DNA of 64,000 bases from Tenacibaculum aquimarinum (GCF_022478115.1 NZ_JAKGSC010000001.1:248001-312000), one strand, 5' to 3'; positions 18,275-27,545 are shown, counted from the first letter of the stretch. Made by a program: numbers and translations. Notes: generated by a model from the letters alone, not told the origin.

Positions 18275-19522
18275 TTATAGATAAATCATTGCTTGAAGTG
18301 ATAAAACACCTGAGTCTAAAGCTCCAAATTGTTGATTTTTATATTCTAAAGTTAATTTTGAATTATGACCACTCATATATGCGTTTATACCTAAACCAAA
18401 AGTGCTTCTATTGTCATTAACGGCATCATAACTATGTGAACCATAACTTACATAAGGTTGATATCTAGTTTTAGTTTTATCTCCGTTAAAAACATAACCA
18501 ACATGACTATAAAACATACTTCCTGTACCATAAGCACTAAATAAGTAGTTCTTTCCATAATCACTAGATTGAAAAACGGCATATGCAGTTAATGCACTTC
18601 CGCCTTCTCCAATTGGTGTATCATAAAAAGCATCGATAGCAAAAATTGAAACATCTTCGCCTATAAGGTTTGGAGTCAAAGCAGTTCCGTTATCTATTAC
18701 AGCTCCTTTTGGATGTAAAAAGAAACCTGCTCCAATATTAAATACCTTTTTCCCTCCAAGATAACTTCCTACTTTATAAGGCAAAAAATTAGACTCTTGA
18801 TCTAGAAAATGATAATCGAAATATCCTGCATACGTTTTTCCAGCATCTCCAGAACCTAAAGATGCACGTCCATTATAAACAGCATCTCCACCAGCAACCG
18901 CTGTTCTAGTGTCTAATGTTGAAGCAGCTGCGTCATTTATTGCAACTCTATATTGTAATTTGTCAAATTTACCTTTTAAAAATACACCTAAATGACGTGC
19001 AAATTGATCTGATAATCCTATAGTTGCCCAAGATTGGCGGTTGTTATCTAAGGTCATCATATTTAATGTACTCTGATTGTTTAACCTAGAAATACCATTA
19101 AAATAGTGTAAACCACCTCCAATAGTATGATTTTTTCCTAAATTATATTGTGCCCAAACATCATGAAAAAAAAGTTGAGAACCATCTCCTTTTCCTGTTG
19201 GACTTAAAGTTGTACTTGTTAAACTGTTTACTCCAAAATGCGTTAAGATTAAGAAGTCTTTGTTAATTTGTGCAAACATTAAAACACGAGCACGACGTAA
19301 ATTAAAGTTTAATTTACTGTTTTCATTTCCGTTTGCATCAAATGTGGCATCTGTATTATAATTGGCCTGGACTTGTGCCCAAGAAATAAGTCGAAGATAT
19401 TTAGAACCATCTTCATTAAATTTAAACTTAAGACCTCCTGAGTAATCTGGAGAGCCTTGAGCAAACATAAATTGAAAGGACATAATGAAGAGACCTATCA
19501 ACAAAAAAGTTTGTTTTTTCAT
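18275..19522 (-). CDS. outer membrane porin of the acetate module
   Basis: A 415-residue porin-like protein with a signal peptide (MKKQTFLLIGLFIMSFQFMFAQ), then GLKFKFNEDGSKYLRLISWAQVQ, a motif typical of phosphate/anion-type porins of Bacteroidota. It has alternating amphipathic strands up to a hydrophobic C-terminal strand. It is the first gene of the minus-strand module, 10 bases before DUF4212, and presumably admits the small organic acid across the outer membrane. The upstream region carries a GTTTTGTGTGCA motif and a CTAAATTA core site. Confidence 0.88.
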   Translation of the reverse strand: MKKQTFLLIGLFIMSFQFMFAQGSPDYSGGLKFKFNEDGSKYLRLISWAQVQANYNTDATFDANGNENSKLNFNLRRARVLMFAQINKDFLILTHFGVNSLTSTTLSPTGKGDGSQLFFHDVWAQYNLGKNHTIGGGLHYFNGISRLNNQSTLNMMTLDNNRQSWATIGLSDQFARHLGVFLKGKFDKLQYRVAINDAAASTLDTRTAVAGGDAVYNGRASLGSGDAGKTYAGYFDYHFLDQESNFLPYKVGSYLGGKKVFNIGAGFFLHPKGAVIDNGTALTPNLIGEDVSIFAIDAFYDTPIGEGGSALTAYAVFQSSDYGKNYLFSAYGTGSMFYSHVGYVFNGDKTKTRYQPYVSYGSHSYDAVNDNRSTFGLGINAYMSGHNSKLTLEYKNQQFGALDSGVLSLQAMIYL

Positions 19523-19552
19523 TGTTTTAAAGGATTAGTTAGTGTTTAATTA

Positions 19553-19564
19553 GTTTTGTGTGCA
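19553..19564 (+). promoter_or_regulatory. GTTTTGTGTGCA motif, copy B
   Basis: GTTTTGTGTGCA lies 31 bases upstream of the porin start. It is identical, on the opposite strand, to 12788-12799 in the control region before the acs end of the module. It is followed by CTACTAAGC, where copy A is followed by AACAAACTAAG. Confidence 0.4.
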
Positions 19565-19614
19565 CTACTAAGCTCTTAAAAACAATCTGTTAACAAAAAA
19601 TTAATATACTTTAT

Positions 19615-19627
19615 TGTTAATTTAGTA
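19615..19627 (+). promoter_or_regulatory. CTAAATTA-core site between HTH gene and porin
   Basis: TGTTAATTTAGTA shares 11 of 13 bases with the two direct repeats in front of the HTH gene (20053-20084). It sits just past that gene's stop and upstream of the porin, as expected if the HTH protein also controlled the porin. Confidence 0.3.
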
Positions 19628-19629
19628 TA

Positions 19630-20049
19630 CTAATCTTTAAAACGCTCCCACTTAATCAACATAAACTTATCGCCTAACTCGGTAACAACAACGCCTGCAC
19701 CTTTTATATTTTCCGAAACAGAAAAATAATTTGCAAGCTCCACAGCATTTAAAATTTTATAAGTTGGGTGATAATTAGCTTTATAAGGTCGCTTAATATT
19801 ATATTTTTTCACCCAATTCATAATACTTACGTGAGATATACCTAAAATGCGTTCAATTTCTCGATATGTTAAACCCTCTAGATATAATTGCAGTGATTTA
19901 TTAACATAATAGTCGTCTATCTTCTTGCCAATCTTATTTACAGAGAAAAAATAATTACATTTTTTACATTTATAACGCTGCCTATTATTGACAATTCCGC
20001 TTTTAATGTAATGATCTGAACCGCAATTTGGACATAAATCTACATTCAT
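19630..20049 (-). CDS. IS1-InsA-type zinc-ribbon/HTH protein, probably a regulator
   Basis: A 139-residue protein. Residues 1-35 form a zinc ribbon (C6-x2-C9 and C28-x2-C31) followed by YFFSVN, and residues 50-85 form a helix-turn-helix (LEGLTYREIERILGISHVSIMNWVKKYN). Both are as in the InsA part of IS1 transposases. The last 45 residues (AVELANYFSVSENIKGAGVV then GDKFMLIKWERF) are not part of a DDE transposase. No InsB partner or inverted repeats are seen. It looks like a domesticated transposase DNA-binding module. It precedes the porin in the same direction, which suggests control of the acetate module (inference). Confidence 0.8.
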   Translation of the reverse strand: MNVDLCPNCGSDHYIKSGIVNNRQRYKCKKCNYFFSVNKIGKKIDDYYVNKSLQLYLEGLTYREIERILGISHVSIMNWVKKYNIKRPYKANYHPTYKILNAVELANYFSVSENIKGAGVVVTELGDKFMLIKWERFKD

Positions 20050-20052
20050 ATA

Positions 20053-20084
20053 TATTAATTTAGCATAAATATACTAATTTAGCA
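20053..20084 (+). repeat. two direct repeats, possible operator of the HTH gene
   Basis: TATTAATTTAGCA (20053-20065) and TACTAATTTAGCA (20072-20084) differ at one base and are spaced 19 bases apart, about two helical turns. They lie 4 to 35 bases upstream of the HTH gene start, a position suited to autoregulation. Confidence 0.5.
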
Positions 20085-20126
20085 ATAAAAATGAAAGTAA
20101 ATCATTTTAATATTCAATTTTAATGC

Positions 20127-20157
20127 AAAAAGAGCTTCCATAATGGAAGCTCTTTTT
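20127..20157 (-). terminator. terminator after the GH31 gene
   Basis: A 14-bp stem AAAAAGAGCTTCCA/TGGAAGCTCTTTTT (20127-20140 with 20144-20157) has a 3-base loop and T-runs on both strands. It closes the glycogen gene run on the minus strand before the HTH gene. Confidence 0.85.
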
Positions 20158-20190
20158 TATACTTGATTATTATATAAAATAGTTATAAGT

Positions 20191-22602
20191 CTATTTTTGC
20201 GGTTTACCAATAATATGTATTTCTGTGAATTCTTTATCCACTGAAATAGATTGAGTTTCTAAATTAATGTTATTTAAATCTATTTCTACATTATCTATTT
20301 CAATAGCCGTAATTGTAAATGGCAAATTATGAAGTACAAGATTAAATTTACTGTAGTTTGCATTAAAATCACCACGTTTGTGCTGTTGCAAAATCAATTC
20401 TTCCTTTTTTCCAGTTAATTTAAAAGTACGTAAACTGAATCTTCCTTTTTTATAATCATAACCATCATGTGCATCATCATATAATTTAGAAGCCTCTTTT
20501 CCTTGTTTATAATAGACATCTAAAGTGATTTCATCAAAATCTTTTTCTCCTACATATTGTTGCACAGGATACTTTGGAATAACAGCACCTTCTTTAATAA
20601 AAATTGGCATGCTATCTAAATCTGCGTCGACCCACATTTCCTTTCCTCCTTCTACTACTTCATTTGTCCAGAAATTATACCATTTACCTTTAGGAATATA
20701 CATTCTTCTTCCTTTTGCATTTGGCTCTTGAATTGGACAAACTAAAATTTGATCACCATAAACAAACTCATCACTTCTATAATGAGTTCCATGGTCTTCT
20801 TGATCATATAATACTAAAGATTTTAAAATTGGTGTTCCATCATTTAAATATTTCCAAAAAGCAGTATATAAATATGGTAATAACTGATATCTTAATTCAA
20901 CAAATTTTCTTACAATATCTGTAATTTCTTCTCCAAAAACCCAAGGCTCTTGATCTCCATGATCTCCAGAAGAATGCACTCTACAAAAAGCATGAAATAC
21001 TCCTAACTGAATCCACCTTGCGAATAACTCACCTTGTGGCTGCTCGGCAAAACCTCCAATATCTGAACCTGCAAAAGAAAACCCTGACATTGCCATTCTT
21101 TGCGCTTGATTATTTGCTATTGCTAAATGTTCCCAAGTTGCAACATTATCTCCCATCCAAGTAGATGTGTAACGCTGCGCACCAGAATAAGCTGACCTAG
21201 TAATAACGAAAGGTCTTTTTGGATATGCGTATTTTTTTAAACCATGGTAAGTGGCACGAGCCATTTGTGTTCCATAAATATTATGTGCTTTTCTATGAGA
21301 ACATGGATTTCCATCATAATCATGACGTACATCATCTGGAAAAGATTTGTTAGGAACGTCCATTACTGCTGGCTCATTCATATCATTCCAAACACCTTTT
21401 ACTCCAATATCTTCTATTAATTCTTTAAATAAACCAGACCACCATTCTCTAACTTCTGGTTTTGTATAATCAGGAAAATAACATTCCCCCGGCCAAACTT
21501 TACCTTTCATATAAGGTCCATCGGCACGTTTACAGAAATAATCTTTATCTAATGCTTCTTTAAACACATCATATTCTAAATCAATTTTAATACCTGGATC
21601 TATTATTACAACGGTTTTAAAACCATCTTGTTCCAATTCCTTTACCATTCTTTTAGGGTCAGGAAAATGGTTTTTATCCCAAGTAAAACAACGGAAACCA
21701 TCCATGTAATCTATATCTAAATAAATAGCATCACAAGGAATTTTTAAGTCTCTAAATGTATTTGTTACTTCTTTTACATTTGCTTCAGGATAATAAGACC
21801 ATTTACATTGATGAAAACCTAAAGCCCATAATGGGGGCAAAGCATGTGGTTTACCTGTTAAATCTGTATAGTTTTTAACTACGTCTTCCATTTTTGGTCC
21901 ATAAATGAAATAATAATTCATTTCACCTCCTTGCGCCCAAAAGCTTGTTACATTTCTACGTTCTTGTGCAAAATCGAATGATGTTTTAAAAGTATTATCA
22001 AAGAAAATACCATACGATTTATTGTCTTGTATTGCTGTATAAAATGGAATTGCCTTATATATAGGATCAGTATCTTTACCAAAGGCATAAGAGTCTGTTG
22101 CCCAGTTTTCAAAACGTTTTCCTTTTAAATTTACATCTACAGGTTTATCTCCTAAACCGTAAAAACTTTCCGCTTTCTGACAAGCTTTACTCATTTTCAC
22201 AATGTCTCCTCCATGTTCGTAACATTCTTCCCAATGAAACCCAATTTCATCTTCATTAATAAGTTTTAAATCGATAGCATCATACAACTTAACTTGTAAG
22301 CTACTTTTCTCTACTTTACAGATTAATTTTGATGTTGTAATAATGTAATGTGTCTCCTCTTCTGTAACCTCTAAAAAACTATATCCTCTACTTGCATGAA
22401 TTGTAACTCCGTATGAAAAATCATTTTCGAATTTACCAGTTGTAGAATATCTAAAACGGATTACACTGTCTCTAACAACAGTTAACTGAAGTGCAACATT
22501 GTTTTTTGTTGAAAAATGTAAGGTATCTACATCTTTTTTATATTTTATAATTTCTGATGGAAACAAATTTCCTTTCTGCTCTAATTCTGTGTTTACAATC
22601 AT
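20191..22602 (-). CDS. glycoside hydrolase family 31 alpha-glucosidase
   Basis: An 803-residue cytoplasmic GH31 enzyme (no signal peptide) that would release alpha-linked glucose or xylose. After an N-terminal beta-sandwich (about 1-240) comes the catalytic barrel, with the nucleophile Asp in GVWNDMNEP (about residue 404) and the acid/base Asp in WMGDNVATWEHL (about residue 484). C-terminal beta domains follow, including a DUF5110-like segment. It follows glgB on the same strand, 195 bases away, and is followed by a terminator. The likely role is trimming oligosaccharides from glycogen breakdown; specificity is not certain. Confidence 0.93.
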   Translation of the reverse strand: MIVNTELEQKGNLFPSEIIKYKKDVDTLHFSTKNNVALQLTVVRDSVIRFRYSTTGKFENDFSYGVTIHASRGYSFLEVTEEETHYIITTSKLICKVEKSSLQVKLYDAIDLKLINEDEIGFHWEECYEHGGDIVKMSKACQKAESFYGLGDKPVDVNLKGKRFENWATDSYAFGKDTDPIYKAIPFYTAIQDNKSYGIFFDNTFKTSFDFAQERRNVTSFWAQGGEMNYYFIYGPKMEDVVKNYTDLTGKPHALPPLWALGFHQCKWSYYPEANVKEVTNTFRDLKIPCDAIYLDIDYMDGFRCFTWDKNHFPDPKRMVKELEQDGFKTVVIIDPGIKIDLEYDVFKEALDKDYFCKRADGPYMKGKVWPGECYFPDYTKPEVREWWSGLFKELIEDIGVKGVWNDMNEPAVMDVPNKSFPDDVRHDYDGNPCSHRKAHNIYGTQMARATYHGLKKYAYPKRPFVITRSAYSGAQRYTSTWMGDNVATWEHLAIANNQAQRMAMSGFSFAGSDIGGFAEQPQGELFARWIQLGVFHAFCRVHSSGDHGDQEPWVFGEEITDIVRKFVELRYQLLPYLYTAFWKYLNDGTPILKSLVLYDQEDHGTHYRSDEFVYGDQILVCPIQEPNAKGRRMYIPKGKWYNFWTNEVVEGGKEMWVDADLDSMPIFIKEGAVIPKYPVQQYVGEKDFDEITLDVYYKQGKEASKLYDDAHDGYDYKKGRFSLRTFKLTGKKEELILQQHKRGDFNANYSKFNLVLHNLPFTITAIEIDNVEIDLNNINLETQSISVDKEFTEIHIIGKPQK

Positions 22603-22797
22603 AATTGTAATATTATTGAATATTTATTATGTAAAAAAACGGAATTTTTGCAGTCTAAAAAAGCAAAAACAGCAGTTATTATAAAGTTTTATTAACTAAA
22701 TCGTTTTCGATATTAAAAATTATTAAAACCTTTATTTTCAGACACTATAAATACGAAAACAACATCTTTTCTTTTGGTGAAAAATGAAGAATTACTA

Positions 22798-24702
22798 CTA
22801 ATATTTAAACACAACCATTCCTAATGGTGGAATTGTTATTTCTGTAGAGTTTTTTCTAGAATGCCATAACTTGGCTTGCGAAGTTAACTTTTCATTATTA
22901 AAGTCTCCTGTACCGAAAAATGCTTTGTCGTCACTATTGAATATCTGTGTGATTTTTCCTTTTTTAGGCAAACCTATTCTATAATTCTCTAAAGGCATTG
23001 GTGTCATATTACAAGCTACTAAAAGATTATCTTTAGACTTGTTTCCTTTTCTTAAATATACCAAGACGGAATGTTCTGAATCTCCATAATCTATCCATTC
23101 AAAACCTTCATCAGAAAATTGTTTTTGATGTAATGCAGGCTCTGTTTTATATAATTTATTAATTGCTTTTATAAATTCTTGAACACCTTTATGCGGCTTA
23201 TATTGTAATAAGTGCCAATCTAAACTTGTTTGAAAGTCCCATTCTTCACTTTGCCCTATTTCTGCACCTTGAAATAAAAGCTTAGTTCCTGGATGCGTAA
23301 ACATATAGCTATAAAGTAATCTTAAATTGGCAAAACGTTGCCACTCGTCTCCTGGCATTCTACCTAAAATAGATTTTTTACCATAAACAACTTCATCATG
23401 ACTTAATGGTAACATAAAGTTTTCAGTAAAAGCATACGTCATAGAAAACGTAATATCATTCTGATGATGTTTGCGATAAATTGGCTCTTTTCCGAAATAC
23501 TGTAAAGTATCATGCATCCAACCCATCATCCATTTCATCCCAAAACCTAAACCTCCTAAAAATACTGGTTTTGAAACGCCTGGAAATGCTGTAGATTCTT
23601 CTGCAATAGATTGCACATCTGGAAATGTACCGTAGATAGCTTGATTTAATTCTTTCATAAAATCAATAGCTTCTAAGTTTTCTCTTCCTCCGTAAATGTT
23701 AGGATCCCATTCTCCTTCTTCCCTAGAATAATCTAAAAACAACATTGATGCTACTGCGTCTACGCGTAAACCATCTGCATGAAATTGATCTAACCAGAAC
23801 AAAGCGTTACTAATTAAAAATGATTTAACTTCATTACGTCCGTAATTAAATATTAAACTTTTCCAATCTTGATGATATCCTTTCTTCTTATCTGGATGTT
23901 CAAATAAACAAGATCCATCAAAAAAACCTAAACCGTGTGCATCTTCTGGAAAATGTGAAGGAACCCAATCTAAAATAATTCCAATATCGTTTTGGTGCAA
24001 TTTGTCTACCAATAATTTAAATTCTTCAGGATAACCAAAACGAGAAGTTGGTGCAAAATAACCTGTTACTTGATATCCCCAACTTGGATCGTAAGGAAAC
24101 TCCATTACAGGCATTAATTCTACATGCGTAAAATTCATTTCTTTTACGTAGTTAACTAAATCATCGGCTAATTCTACGTAGGATAAAAAACGATTCTCTT
24201 CAATTTGTTTTTTCCATGAACCTAAATGCACTTCGTAAACAGAATAAGGTGCATCAAGTGCGTTCTTCTTTTTACGTGATTTCATCCACTTACTATCTTC
24301 CCAACTATAGTTATCTTCCCAAACAATAGATGCTGTTTTTGGATTATGTTCACTTCTCCTTGCGTACGGATCTGCTTTTTCTGTTTTTATACCATTATTA
24401 TGGCTTTCTATTTTATATTTATATGTAGATCCTTTACCTATATTTGGTATAAAACCTTCCCAAATACCACTTTCGTCCCAGCGTACATTTAATTTATGCT
24501 CTCCTTCTTTCCAATAATTGAAATCGCCAATTACTGAAACTTGTTTTGCACTAGGAGCCCAAACTGCAAAATAAGTTCCCTCTACATCATTATGTTTTAT
24601 AATATGAGAACCAAACTTTTCATAAAGTTTGTAATGTTTACCAGATTTAAAGAGATTAATATCAAAATCTGAGAATAAACTGTGCGCTATAACTTTAGAC
24701 AT
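22798..24702 (-). CDS. glgB: 1,4-alpha-glucan branching enzyme
   Basis: GlgB makes alpha-1,6 branches in glycogen. The 634-residue GH13 protein has a CBM48 domain (about residues 20-115), the catalytic barrel with nucleophile Asp in GLRVDAVASML (about residue 315), Glu in SIAEESTAFPGV (about residue 367), and HDEV around residue 433. It lacks the extra N-terminal domain of the 728-residue E. coli form, as in the shorter GlgB type. It lies 26 bases downstream of glgC in the same direction. Confidence 0.96.
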   Translation of the reverse strand: MSKVIAHSLFSDFDINLFKSGKHYKLYEKFGSHIIKHNDVEGTYFAVWAPSAKQVSVIGDFNYWKEGEHKLNVRWDESGIWEGFIPNIGKGSTYKYKIESHNNGIKTEKADPYARRSEHNPKTASIVWEDNYSWEDSKWMKSRKKKNALDAPYSVYEVHLGSWKKQIEENRFLSYVELADDLVNYVKEMNFTHVELMPVMEFPYDPSWGYQVTGYFAPTSRFGYPEEFKLLVDKLHQNDIGIILDWVPSHFPEDAHGLGFFDGSCLFEHPDKKKGYHQDWKSLIFNYGRNEVKSFLISNALFWLDQFHADGLRVDAVASMLFLDYSREEGEWDPNIYGGRENLEAIDFMKELNQAIYGTFPDVQSIAEESTAFPGVSKPVFLGGLGFGMKWMMGWMHDTLQYFGKEPIYRKHHQNDITFSMTYAFTENFMLPLSHDEVVYGKKSILGRMPGDEWQRFANLRLLYSYMFTHPGTKLLFQGAEIGQSEEWDFQTSLDWHLLQYKPHKGVQEFIKAINKLYKTEPALHQKQFSDEGFEWIDYGDSEHSVLVYLRKGNKSKDNLLVACNMTPMPLENYRIGLPKKGKITQIFNSDDKAFFGTGDFNNEKLTSQAKLWHSRKNSTEITIPPLGMVVFKY

Positions 24703-24728
24703 TTAGTAATTTTAGGTAAAATAAGAGT

Positions 24729-25994
24729 TTATTGAATTTTTGTTCCTTTTGGTATTGTAGCTCCTTTTTTAACAACTACAATTCCGTCTTTTATTGAATA
24801 GCTATCTGTTTCCGCATCTTTAAGATGTGGGCCACCGTTTATTATAACATCGTCTCCAATTCTACAATTTTTATCTATAATACAATTGTTTATTTTACAT
24901 CTATCTCCAATTCCTAGAAGATTATCGATCTTTAAAACTTCTTTATATTTTAGTAATTCATAAGTATCATTACCCATCATATACGTATTAGTAACTATTG
25001 TATCCTTACCAATTCTAGAACGGATACCTATTACACTTTTCTCTATTTTATCGGCATGAATAATACATCCATCAGAAATAACAGATTTATTTATTCTTGT
25101 CCCAGTTATTTTAGAAGTTGGTAAAATCCTGGCTCTTGTATATACTCTATTTTTATCATATAAATCAAATTTAGGAATGTCATCAGTTAAACCTAAATTG
25201 GCTTCAAAGAAAGACTCAATAGTTCCAATATCTGTCCAATAACCTTCATATTGATAGCTTACAGTTTTATGATTATGTATAGATTGCGGAATAATTTCTT
25301 TACCAAAATCGATGGTATCTGGGTTTTCCATTAATTTGATTAACAAGTCTCTATTAAAAATATAGATTCCCATTGAAGCAAGGTAATTTCTACCTTCTTT
25401 TTTCATTTCATCACTTACATCAGAAGTCCAATCTGGCAGTAATTCTGCTCCTGGCTTTTCTATAAATGATGTTATTGTATTTTCTGAATCGGTTTTTAAA
25501 AGACCAAAACCTGTTGCATCTTTTGCATTAACTGGATACGTTGCAATAGAAATTTCGGCATTGCTTTCTTTGTGTTTTTTTATCATATCTTGAAGATCCA
25601 TATTGTATAACTGATCTCCAGAAAGTATTAAGGCATACTCAAAATCATTTTGTAAAAAGTGATGCATACTTTGCCTTACCGCATCTGCAGTTCCTTGAAA
25701 CCAATCTCTACTTTGCATGGTTTGCTCAGCCGCTAAAACATCTACAAAAGCATGGCTAAAGAAACTAAAATGATATGTATTTTTAATATGTTTATTTAAA
25801 GAAGCAGAATTAAACTGAGTTAAAACATATATTCTTTTAAGACCTGAGTTTATGCAATTTGATATCGGAATATCTACCAATCTATATTTTCCTGCAATTG
25901 GCACAGCTGGTTTAGATCTATCGGCGGTTAATGGGTACAACCTAGAACCTTGCCCTCCTCCTAAAATAATACTTAATACTTCACTATTTGCCAT
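24729..25994 (-). CDS. glgC: glucose-1-phosphate adenylyltransferase
   Basis: GlgC makes ADP-glucose, the committed step of glycogen synthesis. The 421-residue protein has the nucleotidyltransferase motif GGGQGSRLYPLTADRSKPAVP at the N-terminus, the FQGTADAVRQ segment, the GYWTDIGTIESF motif and a C-terminal left-handed beta-helix (GIGDRCKINNCIIDKNCRIG). The length matches bacterial GlgC. It is 7 bases after glgA, so the two are surely one transcript. Confidence 0.96.
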   Translation of the reverse strand: MANSEVLSIILGGGQGSRLYPLTADRSKPAVPIAGKYRLVDIPISNCINSGLKRIYVLTQFNSASLNKHIKNTYHFSFFSHAFVDVLAAEQTMQSRDWFQGTADAVRQSMHHFLQNDFEYALILSGDQLYNMDLQDMIKKHKESNAEISIATYPVNAKDATGFGLLKTDSENTITSFIEKPGAELLPDWTSDVSDEMKKEGRNYLASMGIYIFNRDLLIKLMENPDTIDFGKEIIPQSIHNHKTVSYQYEGYWTDIGTIESFFEANLGLTDDIPKFDLYDKNRVYTRARILPTSKITGTRINKSVISDGCIIHADKIEKSVIGIRSRIGKDTIVTNTYMMGNDTYELLKYKEVLKIDNLLGIGDRCKINNCIIDKNCRIGDDVIINGGPHLKDAETDSYSIKDGIVVVKKGATIPKGTKIQ

Positions 25995-26001
25995 AATTTA
26001 G

Positions 26002-27408
26002 TTATTTTAAAGTTTTATACAATTCAATATATTTTTTTGCTGAATTATCCCAAGAATTATCAATTTTCATAATCCTCGTTCTATTTTTTCTAAACACTGT
26101 TTTATCGGAATAATAATCAGTTGCTCTTTTAATACTACTACAAATATCATCTACACTTGTGTCTTTATGTGTAAACCCAAAACCATTATCAGAAACATCT
26201 ATAATAGTATCTCTTAAACCACCAATACTTCTAACAATAGGAATGGTTCCATAACGTAAAGAGTACATTTGATTTAATCCACAAGGTTCTACCCTAGAAG
26301 GCATTAATAAAAAATCTGCACCGGCATACACCTTATGAGAAAGTTTTTCATCATAACCAATATGTGTATTATAATTGCCAACATGCTTTTCTTTTAAAGC
26401 TTGTAATTTATTTTCGGTATCAGTATTTCCAGAACCTAAAAGTAATATTGAAATATCATTATTTTGTAACGCAAGGTCAAAAGCTTCTGGAAATAAATCA
26501 GATCCTTTTTCGCCTACTAAACGACCTATAAAAGCAAACAAAGGCTTTTCTTCATCTAAATTAAATGTTTTACAAAGCCACTTTTTATTTGCTTTTTTCC
26601 CCGAAGTATTATTGGATATAGCATATTGCTCTATTAAAAATGGATCTGTTTCTGGGTTCCACACTTTTGTATCTACACCATTTAAAATACCAACACATTT
26701 TTGAGATTCTTGACTTAAAAGTGACTCTAACCCATTTGCAGAGCTTTTTAATTCTTCCATATAACTCTGTGACACAGTTGTAACTGTCCAAGCGCATTTT
26801 ATAGCTGCTGCTAATGGATTAATGATTCCATTCCAATCTAAAAGTCCAATTTTATCTAAATCAAATTTTGGAATTAAATGTAATTTATCATAAGAAAACC
26901 AACCTTGGTATTGTGCATTATGTATAGTAGTAACTACAGGAATTTTATTTAAAGACTTATATTTAAAACTTTCTTGAAGCATAAAAGGAATAAGCCCAGT
27001 ATGATGATCATGACAATGAATAATATTTGGTTTTTGACTGAAAGTTAAAATCCAATCTAAAACTGCTATTTGAAATGCTAAAAAACGGTCAGTATCATCA
27101 AATGAATACACATAATCTTTAAACAATAAAGATTTTACATCTATAAAGAAAACTTGAATATCAATAGAATTTTCATCTAATGTTAATACTTCAAAACTAT
27201 GCTCTTCATTTCCTAGTACAACCTTAGATTTATAAATAGATTTGAAGCTATGTTCTTTTGTAAACTTATTGTCATAAAAAGGCATTACAACATTACTTTC
27301 AACACCTAAAGCATTTTGATATTTTGGTAACGCTCCAACAACATCTGCTAATCCTCCAACTTTAGCAACTGGGTAGCACTCTGCGCTAATGTGTAATATT
27401 TTGGTCAT
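26002..27408 (-). CDS. glgA: glycogen synthase
   Basis: GlgA transfers glucose from ADP-glucose to the growing glucan. The 468-residue GT5 enzyme begins MTKILHISAECYPVAKVGGLADVVGALPK with the ADP-binding KVGGL motif. It has GRLVGEKGSDL in the C-terminal Rossmann domain and the catalytic Glu motif PSRVEPCGLNQMYSLRYGT. An upstream in-frame ATG at 27447 would add residues unlike the family and would pass over a perfect -7 element at 27413-27420, so ATG 27408 is chosen. It heads glgA-glgC-glgB. Confidence 0.95.
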   Translation of the reverse strand: MTKILHISAECYPVAKVGGLADVVGALPKYQNALGVESNVVMPFYDNKFTKEHSFKSIYKSKVVLGNEEHSFEVLTLDENSIDIQVFFIDVKSLLFKDYVYSFDDTDRFLAFQIAVLDWILTFSQKPNIIHCHDHHTGLIPFMLQESFKYKSLNKIPVVTTIHNAQYQGWFSYDKLHLIPKFDLDKIGLLDWNGIINPLAAAIKCAWTVTTVSQSYMEELKSSANGLESLLSQESQKCVGILNGVDTKVWNPETDPFLIEQYAISNNTSGKKANKKWLCKTFNLDEEKPLFAFIGRLVGEKGSDLFPEAFDLALQNNDISILLLGSGNTDTENKLQALKEKHVGNYNTHIGYDEKLSHKVYAGADFLLMPSRVEPCGLNQMYSLRYGTIPIVRSIGGLRDTIIDVSDNGFGFTHKDTSVDDICSSIKRATDYYSDKTVFRKNRTRIMKIDNSWDNSAKKYIELYKTLK

Positions 27409-27412
27409 TAAC

Positions 27413-27420
27413 CAAATATA
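27413..27420 (-). promoter_or_regulatory. -7 promoter element for the glg genes
   Basis: On the minus strand TATATTTG matches TAnnTTTG exactly and ends only 4 bases before the glgA ATG at 27408. The transcript would be leaderless or nearly so. Confidence 0.5.
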
Positions 27421-27519
27421 AAGAATATTTTCACTTAAACACGACAACTTTCAATGATTTTTTTAGTGATTACTATTTATAAATAAGATTAAAAGCACCT
27501 TTAGTTTAAGCCAATAAAA

Positions 27520-27545
27520 AAACCTTCACATTTCTGTGAAGGTTT
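27520..27545 (-). terminator. terminator after tRNA-Met
   Basis: An 11-bp stem AAACCTTCACA/TGTGAAGGTTT (27520-27530 with 27535-27545) has a 4-base loop and, in the minus direction, a following T-run. It lies 11 bases past the 3' end of the tRNA. Confidence 0.85.

Noticed and set aside
19630..20049. Intact IS1-family insertion sequence
   Set aside because: Only the InsA-like DNA-binding part is present. There is no DDE transposase frame, inverted repeat or target duplication around it.
22645..22669. TTTTTGC/GCAAAAA inverted repeat upstream of the GH31 gene
   Set aside because: A 7-bp stem with an 11-base loop is too weak and AT-rich to call a regulatory element; nothing else is seen in the 195-base gap.
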